DNA of 64,000 bases from Linum tenue (taxonomy: Eukaryota > Streptophyta > Magnoliopsida > Malpighiales > Linaceae): NCBI GenBank assembly GCA_946122785.1, contig CAMGYJ010000006.1:36104066-36168065 (forward strand), given 5' to 3'. Every line of letters starts with the position of its first letter. Positions within the stretch are counted from its first letter, which is position 1. The translations under genes and the position numbers were made by a program. Below, piece by piece: positions 57,210-64,000 of this stretch. Under the pieces are notes generated by a model, which was not told where the DNA came from, did no database searches, and saw nothing but the letters and a program-made list of their open reading frames with translations.

Positions 57210-59547
57210 ATGCCGCGTGATTTCAAACTTCCAAGTCTTCCACGAGGTATCGACTCCGTTATTTTCTGTTTCAAGTTTCTATTTATTGGTTTATTAAAGA
57301 ACACTGCCGAAGTGTGAAGTTCTGGGGTTTTCCTTTTGTCTTTCGTTTACTACAGACCCAATTTCCACATGCATGGTGTTTCGTGGCCTACGCGTTGGTG
57401 CTTATACTGATATTATGATCATCCGAGTTCTTAATGTATGGATTGAGTATAGTGATGATTCTCAAGTAGAGGTGGCAATTGGATCGGATTCGTGGATTGG
57501 ATTGGTGGATCCATGGATCAAATGGATTGGATCCAATGGATTGGTGGATTCATGGATTGGTGGATTGATCATTGATCCATGAATCCAATGACATCCAAGG
57601 CTTGGACCAAAATGTAAATTTTGAAAAGTTTTGGTACTAAAATGTTATAATGAAAAATTTTAGGTACCAAAATGTAATTTTCCAATGATATTTTTCGTAT
57701 AAAAATATAAATTTTAGGTACCAAAATGTAAAATATAAAAAATATAGGTACCAAATCGTAATTTGCCATTTGGATCCATGGATTGATCCATGAATCCACC
57801 AATCCAATTGGATTTGGATCAAATGGATTGGATTTAAATGGATTGTATTAAGTGGATAATTTGGTGGATGGATTGGATTGGATTCATGGATTTGGATCCT
57901 AATTGCCACCTTTATTCTCAAGGGCATAAAAGAATAATGCATGTGCTGTGCCTTGACAAAGAGGTCTGTCATTCTTCTATATAATGTAATACTTACTGTT
58001 TATGTTTTATTTTATGGTGATAATGCACTAAATCACATTTAACAGGAACATAAGCTAGAGGCCTGTATTGAGGAAGATGACATTCAAGGAATGCAACATA
58101 AGTTGAAAGTAGGAGATTTACATGTCCTGGATGGTTTTCATGTTATTCCTGCGAGGGAAAACAGGCGTGTCGTTCCCGCTGAAGTTCGTTTTGCCTTAAG
58201 GAGTGAACATATCATATTTTGCGTGCCTGACAATCCGAGTTATCCCAAGTTTCCTGTCAATGCTTTTCTGAAAACTTCGTTTGCGGCTGTTCCAATAGAG
58301 GCAGAAGCAGTTGTGAATTATGGAGGTATTTTCCTCAGAATTTGTTTTCACACAAATTATTCATGATTATTTACTTATTATGAATTTAATTGCAGATGTT
58401 ACAGGTTGCGTTATTCATCTAACAATTCCAGAGGTTTCAAGTAATGGTGTTCTTAGGTTTGAACTCATCATAGAAGACCGCAGGTTTCTTGCGTATTCTT
58501 ATGCTGACTTTTGTTTGTTAGACTTTTATGTGGGATTAATTGATCTTTTGTTACTTTGTATAGAGGGGACAGGGCGACAGTGTATTACTCTGGATCTGAG
58601 GTTACAAAGTAATTGGAGTTTGCAGGGGAATCTGAATCTCGGCTTCCTCTCATTACCACAATTACTGCTGTTACAAGGCTGCCAGTTACATATAGCACTG
58701 GAGATGCATATGTATTTCAATCTTCACCTGGGAGTCGTCTGATCATTGCTTCTTACAATCACCATTATGAAAAAATAATGAATAGGTATTATTATATACG
58801 AATTCTATGTTTATATATTTACAAACCTGCTCTGTTGGATGATAGAAAAACAATACATACATGCTTTTTGTTGTTTAGGTTCATAGGTGATCGGATGCCA
58901 GTGACTTACATCAATAGTGCTTCTCGCTGCTCTATTGGTTATCTTCGAGGTCTTCTTCCTCCCAAAAGAACACTCAGGCATCTAAAAGATGATATAATGT
59001 TCCATGCACAGTCCTATCAGGTATATGTATAATATTGTATGTTCTAATTGTATTAGATTACACATATCCCAAATATATAGTCATATCTCTAACCTATTAC
59101 AACACAAATTCCTTCCTTCAGACTCTCTATCGTTGTATGGTGGAAATGAAAAGATTTACGTACGGTCCAGAAGTCTTTAAATCAAGTTCAGGTTTTCCAA
59201 GGTACGATTCAATTCTATGTTTTGCTAATAATCTGTTGTCCATTGCATTTAAGGAAGATCAAAACGTTCCTTTTATTGTTTAATTCAGGGTACGATACGA
59301 ATTACATGCAACATGTGAGTGTGAGGGCGAATATGTTGATGTTGTCTTCGATCATGAAGCTGTGTTGGGCTTGGTCTGCGTTTCACCTGAGGAACTTTTC
59401 AGTCTAACCTATGAAGAAGGATATCAGTGCATTGAAGACAGGTGTTATGTGCCATTTGTGGCAGAAGCTTTTGTTGCTCCTGGGAGTTCAGGAGATCCTC
59501 CTACTATCCGAATTGCTTCAATCTGGAACCCTAATGCTTTCGTGTGA
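57210..59547 (+). pseudogene. RPA70-like OB-fold protein, copy 1, broken
   Basis: Eight exons: 57210-57246, 57356-57963, 58046-58325, 58396-58493, 58564-58795, 58879-59020, 59122-59201 and 59289-59547. Without the MITE the coding length would be 426 codons, and exon phases match copy 2 exactly. Features: DPISTCMVFRGLRVGAY near the start; a first OB fold with KLKVGDLHVLDGFHVIPARE; a second with GCVIHLTIPEVSS; and a C-terminal fold (RVRYELHATCECEG, FDHEAVLGLVCVSPEEL). RPA large-subunit relatives bind single-stranded DNA. Two lesions: a 447-bp hAT MITE in exon 2 and an in-frame TAA at 58610-58612 in exon 5. An escape by splicing out the MITE would shift the frame. Confidence 0.82.
57467..57913. 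mobile_element. Non-autonomous hAT element (MITE 4) in RPA-like exon 2
   Basis: Ends TAGAGGTGGCAAT and ATTGCCACCTTTA (two mismatches) with a perfect 8-bp duplication TTCTCAAG (57459-57466 and 57914-57921). The interior is dense in GGATTGG, GGATCCATGGATC and ATCCAATCC words in both orientations, with a GGTACCAAAATGTAA block in the middle. The last G of the left duplication plus the first T make a GT, and the right duplication ends in AG. Confidence 0.94.
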
Positions 59548-60039
59548 CTGAAAACTGTTCTACTTGGAACTTAGTTTTTCAGGACGGCTTATTTATAATT
59601 ATGTATGTTATCTATTCAGGACATGTTACTTCGTTTTCTCTAAAAAAAACTGAATGTTTTTCCCTAACTACTCTGGTCTTTTGGAAATTCACCGATGTAC
59701 TGACTTTGACCATTGACTACCCGCTGGTTATTCTGTTCAGTCCATATGGAAGTCCCTGATGTTTGTGCCTCAATAGTTCAGAGAGGTGAATGTTTTGTCT
59801 TGATCATGCGTCCAAATAATGAATGATGAAGAACTATATTCAACTTCACTTTTGGCGATCAGTTCCTCAAACACATGTTGCAGTTTATATCATATAAATG
59901 GAAGATCTGAGTTATTAGAACCGTTATTAGAACCATCGTTATCTAAATGTAAAATAGAAAAACTCAATTTTGAACGAATTGCCTTGCCTGGACCACAATC
60001 CACAAAACTATGGGACAATACAAAGTGAATCAATAAACA

Positions 60040-60135
60040 TACAGGCCCGTTATTCAAGCCCACAGTACAATGACCAATGCAAAGGCTTTATAGTCACAAA
60101 CATGATTTAAATAAAAGCCCATAATACAGGCCCGT
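60040..60135 (+). promoter_or_regulatory. Upstream region of RPA-like copy 2 with GGCCCG/AGCCCA motifs
   Basis: AGGCCCG at 60041 and 60128 and AAGCCCA at 60055 and 60114 lie 190-280 bp before the start codon. Similar motifs sit upstream of copy 1. This suggests a shared cell-cycle-type promoter duplicated with the gene. Confidence 0.48.
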
Positions 60136-60320
60136 TCAGACAAAGCGATCCTCCTTAAAACTCTATCCTCCCTCATCAACCATCGACAACCACCGTCCAC
60201 ATCTTCGTCAACCTTTCTCTGCCGAAGAAGCCCCACCACAGAAACTACCAGACAAACATTTCTGCTGAAACAACATTTCTGGTCAGTTTTTGTATTGTTA
60301 GTACAGAGACCCCACTTGCC

Positions 60321-62250
60321 ATGGAGAGTTTAGGCAAGAACCGCCAGACAATAGATGGCGCTCACATGGTCCCCACCGATATCAAAGGTCAGAACTTTCA
60401 CTTTCGTAAACAAATCCTCCCAAGAATCTCGATACCTCTGCAAGAAACATAAAAAAACCATTTCGTTCCCCTTTATTGTCTTATAGATCCGATTGAAACT
60501 TGCATGCCATTTCGAGGCTTGCGTTTGGGCATAAACACTCGCATAGTCATTGCGCGACCTGTGATGACGTGGCTCGAATTCCGAGAGGCACCCGGGCTTA
60601 AAAACGTCAGCATGCACATGATTTGGATAGACAAGAAGGTTAATTTACAATTAAGTTACAGAATTGCATAATTTATTCATAAGTTCTTTTAGACCAATGT
60701 ACCATGTAGTTTGAGATCGCTAAACTGTTTATCTTATAGGCACGATTGATCGAGTCGATGGTTGATGAAAAGGACATCAGTGAAATTTCTCGCAAGATTA
60801 AAGTCGGGAACCTTTATCGTTTTGATTCGGTGGTGGCTATACCAGCAAGGGAGAATCCTAGGATTTTTGCAGGAGAGTTAAGGATACACATAACTCCCGA
60901 ACAAAACATCCCTAGAATTGAAGAAGATCCAGACGAGCCACGATTACCCATTGGCTGGGACATTGGGATGTCTTTTTCGATAGTACCACTTCAGACAAAT
61001 ACCATTGATTATCATACAGGTTACGTGTGACTATCTAAGTTTTTATGCTAAAATAAACGTAAGCTATAAAATGACAAACTCTCCTGGTAACCACAGATAT
61101 CACTGCATGCATCAGGCGTATTAGTGTTCCTACAACAGTTCGTGGTATCCTCCAAGTATTCAACCTGGTCATACAGGATGTGAGGTGCGTTCTATAGAAT
61201 AATACACTACTTTGTTAATTATATGAACCATTCATCTTACATATATCTGTCACGATCAGTGGTGCCAAAGCATCTGTGCTGTATAGAGGATATGACATCC
61301 CGAAGTTCTTAGAGAATGCGCCGACAGCTGAGGCTCATCTGCCCCTCATTGTTACAATCAGAGCTGCTATTCGAGTGCCGCCTCTGTCCACCCAGAAATA
61401 TAAATATCGTTTTGAATCAACTCCTGCCAGTCAGTTAATAATCAGATCTTATGCGGGCATATTCAAAGAAATAATGCACATGTACACTTCTGTCTGAACA
61501 AATGTTATTCATTCTTCGATTCATATATACTGCCAACCGACCAGAACAAAGCTAACAATTTGTGTTATTTTGCTACAACCAACTTTCTTTATAGTCGCAG
61601 GCAGGTCTACTACATGGATGCTAACACCAGTAAGAAGACAGGCTGCCTTCGATCAACAGTTGAGAAGAAAACACTTGCTGACATCAAAGCTATGCTTGCA
61701 TCTGATCAGAGCTGCCACAAGGTTAGTCGTGGACAAAATGCATCATAAATAGCAGTTACAATTTATAAACAAACATTGCTAACTAAAATATACCGTTCGT
61801 GTTAGATGCTTTACCGTGCCAAGTTCCACATATCACAGATGAAATTTCGCAAAAGCATTTGCAGGACAACTGAGGAATGGCCAGAGTATGTTTACTATTT
61901 CAATGCGCATCTATTATCTGCTAATTGATCCACACAGAAACTAACATAACTTCTCGCTTACATTTATGTCCAGCTTGCACTATCAACTGGAAGTCAAATG
62001 TGAACAAGGATCTGATGACATTGATGACATACTGGACCATGAGGCAACTCTCTCAATAATCGGAATGACGCCAAGCAAGTACATGAAACTCGAGGCGGAA
62101 ACGGCTAAGGCGTTGCTGATAAAAAAATGCAGCAGAATGTTTGCCGGCGAACTGTACATCGGTTCCTCGGATCTCAAGAACAGGACCGCACCAGCCAAAC
62201 CTCACGTCAGAGTTTCAACACTTTGGCACACCTCAAGAATCAACAAGTGA
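60321..62250 (+). CDS. RPA70-like OB-fold protein, copy 2, intact
   Basis: Eight exons: 60321-60387, 60487-60638, 60740-61019, 61097-61184, 61260-61481, 61595-61721, 61806-61885 and 61974-62250. All introns are GT-AG; total 1293 bp, 430 aa, no stop. Residues 20-45 (DPIETCMPFRGLRLGINTRI) open the first OB fold, which continues through KIKVGNLYRFDSVVAIPARE. A second fold covers about 165-270 (DITACIRRISVPTTVRGILQ, then ASVLYRGYDIPKFL). The C-terminal third (KKTLADIKAML, YRAKFHISQMKF, LHYQLEVKCEQG, DHEATLSIIGMTPSKY) has the layout of the RPA DBD-C fold, but the cysteines of its zinc ribbon are mostly absent. It could be a host RPA-like gene or Helitron cargo. The binding role is inferred from fold only. 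Confidence 0.8.
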
Positions 62251-62605
62251 TCGTTAGCACCAATGATAGAAAGAGCCCCTGCTACGTGTTTGCTACCTCT
62301 ATTATCCTCCTTCCCTAACTAAGTTTTTATTCTCAAGGTCCAACGAGGACAAAACAATGTTTAAATTTGATTAGGATTTTCGGATTTCACAAGGCTGTTA
62401 AGCACTATCTTTTGTTTTTATGCCTTGGGACATTAATTCCGCGTCCCAGTTGCGTGCACCCAACTATAATGCATCTACAATGGCAGCATCCTTGCTATGA
62501 CAACTATGATGTTTGATGAGGCCTAGTAGGTACCATAATTGAACAGCCCCGTGTAACCTGAGAACATATATATCATAATCCATGAAACCACTCAAGCCAA
62601 ACTTA

Positions 62606-62635
62606 ACTCACGGCGGAGCGCGGGCTGAGAACTAG
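62606..62635 (+). promoter_or_regulatory. Helitron-like 3' terminus
   Basis: CTCA at 62607 and TGAG at 62626 can pair as the outer stem, GCG and CGC around a GAG loop as the inner stem, with mismatches between. Then comes ACTAG and T at 62636. The short distance from hairpin to CTAG (about 5 bp) is within the usual plant range. It lies 385 bp after the intact RPA-like stop codon. Confidence 0.6.
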
Positions 62636-62639
62636 TAAA

Positions 62640-62790
62640 GTGTTAAACCAATTACCCAGTTTTCCCACCACCCACATTGTGACCAAAACATCATTTTTCC
62701 CCCTTTTCCCTATTTTCCCACTTTTCCCTCCCACCCACATTGTGGATGGTCTTAGTTGTAAACATTGATCATAATAGCATGGATCTTAGA
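62640..62790. other. MITE-like fragment
   Basis: TTTTCCCACCACCCACATTGTG and CCCTCCCACCCACATTGTGGATGG occur about 60 bp apart. This is the inverse of the GTAGGTGG motifs near 53600. It is a short remnant without clear ends. Confidence 0.4.
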
Positions 62791-63914
62791 ATTAGATAAT
62801 TTCACGAATCGGTAATAGATCAAGGAAACCTACCTCGATCCATGACGAGAGCGGCGGCGGCTTGAGTAGTAATCACCGGAATTGAGTTTCTCCCTCTTGA
62901 CCCCTTTAGGTTTTAGGTTTAGAGATTTATGTGATGGCTAAGAAATTCTACGTAATGGATTAAGAGATGACCAATTCTAGGGTTTCTTTATATAGACCCA
63001 CCATCAGGGTATAGATCAAGGAAACCTACCTCGATCCATGACGAGAGCGGCGGCGGCTTGAGTAGTAATCACCGGAATTGAGTTTCTCTCTCTTGACCCC
63101 TTTAGGTTTTAGGTTTAGAGATTTATGTGATGGCTAAGGAATTCTACGTAATGGGTTAAGAGATGACCAATTCTAGGGTTTCTTTATATAGACCCACCAT
63201 CAGGGTATATTAGGAATTTACCTTTCATTAACCTAACCAATATAGAACTTACCTTATATATTAAACCATTAAGTGATAATTACACTTGGGCCACAATTAT
63301 TCCCTAGTGATCTATACGGGAATTGGGCTTACATTCTCCCACTTGGCCCATGTGTCATTATATATCACAAGATCTAATCATAAACATAAGTGTGCACATC
63401 ATAAGATAAATCCATAATATTTGGTTCACCATAAAGTCATAATCAAGTATGAAAGCTAGATTAGGAATTTAGGATCAGGGCGGTTTTATACCAATTTATC
63501 GACATAGTCTCTTCCATGTACCACAAAACCAGTTTCATGATCAATATGACACATAACAATCCATGAAACATAAAATCACTTTAGTCATGACGGTTTTTAT
63601 TACCTTTAAATAGCTTTCAAATTCACGTTGTAAGACTTAGAGTGTAGTTGAATGAAAATTGCTCCTTTGTGAGAATTGTGTTCTTTGAGAGTTCTCAAGA
63701 ATCAAACCCTTGAGTTAGTTGTGTGAGGAATTCCATTGCTAATTCGAGAACCCTTGTCAATCTTTTCTGTGAGGATTCCAGAATCGGTTTACAAGTTTTC
63801 TTATCAATCAAGTAAACACCTTGATTGTGGCGAAATTCTACCTTTTCCATCATTATCGTTCGAAAGTGTGTTTGCTGCGTTACTTTGATCAAAACACCCC
63901 TTGATGTTTTATCA
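62790..63914 (+). mobile_element. Ty1/copia LTR (5' LTR), start uncertain
   Basis: Its right end, ...TTTTATCA, is followed at 63917 by a Met-tRNA primer site. It contains the phrase GGGCTTACATTCTCCCACTT and GGCCCATGTGTCATTATAT, seen in many plant copia LTRs. TTTATATAGACCC boxes lie at 62990 and 63184, one in each copy of an internal duplication. The left border could not be fixed. Only about 85 bp of internal region remains before the window ends. Confidence 0.65.
62815..63206. repeat. 196-bp tandem duplication in the copia LTR
   Basis: ATAGATCAAGGAAACCTACC starts at 62815 and 63011. The two 196-bp units (62815-63010, 63011-63206) differ at very few bases (for example TCTCCCTC against TCTCTCTC, AAGAAATT against AAGGAATT). 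Each has its own TTTATATAGACCC, so the LTR may have two TATA boxes. Confidence 0.88.
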
Positions 63915-63916
63915 AG

Positions 63917-63930
63917 TGGTATCAGAGCCC
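63917..63930 (+). promoter_or_regulatory. Primer-binding site, initiator Met-tRNA type
   Basis: TGGTATCAGAGCCC is complementary to the 3' end of plant initiator tRNA-Met and is the standard primer site of Ty1/copia elements. It starts two bases after the LTR end. It places the copia internal region to the right, beyond the window. Confidence 0.9.
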
Positions 63931-64000
63931 CATTCAAATCAGGGGAAAAAAGTGAAGAATCATTCGTTCAAAACCAGTGGCAAAGGTAGTTTGTTCTTGA

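Larger units (their letters stand above)
53942..62635 (+). mobile_element. Candidate Helitron with RPA70-like genes
   Basis: The 3' end is the firmer part: an imperfect hairpin in CTCACGGCGGAGCGCGGGCT, then GAGAACTAG at 62635, followed by T. This is the plant Helitron pattern (hairpin, short spacer, CTRR, host T). The 5' end is a guess: TCACTAACTACG after an A at 53941, then a TATTATTATATAAAAG stretch and a GTACTGTACACG block. Plant autonomous Helitrons encode RPA70-like proteins beside Rep-helicase. Two RPA70-like genes lie inside here, but no Rep-helicase is seen. The extent may be smaller. Confidence 0.45.

Noticed and set aside
57466..57921. MITE 4 as a functional intron
   Set aside because: Removing it by the GT...AG pair shifts the frame and meets a stop four codons later.
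1..64000. CRISPR arrays, bacterial operons, tRNA or rRNA genes
   Set aside because: No spaced direct repeats of that kind, no cloverleaf or rRNA core sequence seen; the GC content, introns and elements are those of a plant nucleus.

Overview
The window reads as nuclear DNA of a flowering plant, most likely a eudicot. It has GT-AG introns, a plant-type chloroplast SPPA protease gene, plant LINEs with DUF4283 ORF1 proteins, Athila-like and chromovirus-like Ty3/gypsy elements, many hAT MITEs and a Helitron-type terminus. The species cannot be named from the sequence. Most of the window is nested transposable elements. I count one intact host gene (SPPA), one intact RPA70-like gene, one broken copy of the latter, and one captured gene fragment.

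Layout. 1-3590: a decayed minus-strand Ty3/gypsy element (3' LTR start, integrase, RNase H, RT) split by two hAT MITEs. 3591-6503: nested LTR remnants. 7444-18215: a plus-strand gypsy pol of the same family, cut open by an Athila-like remnant (7568-12726) and by two solo LTRs in opposite orientations (13090-14552 and 14653-16232), each with a perfect 5-bp target duplication. About 20.9-27.2 kb: a nearly complete L1-type LINE on the minus strand, inserted in a CACTA-like element that ends at 29256. 29.7-34.3 kb and 36.7-39.4 kb: two Athila-like pieces facing each other (LTR, tRNA-Asp primer site, gag). The plus-strand one carries a 1.08-kb hAT element that holds a piece of a beta-propeller enzyme gene.

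40.8-46.9 kb: a complete 13-exon SPPA gene on the minus strand with a solo LTR in intron 8. A second, almost complete LINE (47197-53060, 17-bp target duplication) sits 262 bp upstream of its start codon, head to head with it. 53148-53586 is another hAT MITE.

53.9-62.6 kb: a region that may be one Helitron. It ends at 62635 in a Helitron-like hairpin plus CTAG. Inside are a 159-bp tandem duplication, an unrecognised transcript-like stretch and two tandem RPA70-like genes with the same eight-exon plan. The first is broken by a hAT MITE in exon 2 and a stop codon in exon 5. The second is open (430 aa). Both have clusters of GGCCCA-type motifs upstream. 62.7-64.0 kb: a Ty1/copia LTR with a 196-bp internal duplication, followed by an initiator-Met tRNA primer site.

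The elements form layers that give relative ages. MITEs and solo LTRs cut older gypsy coding regions, and LINEs cut a DNA transposon and a host promoter region.
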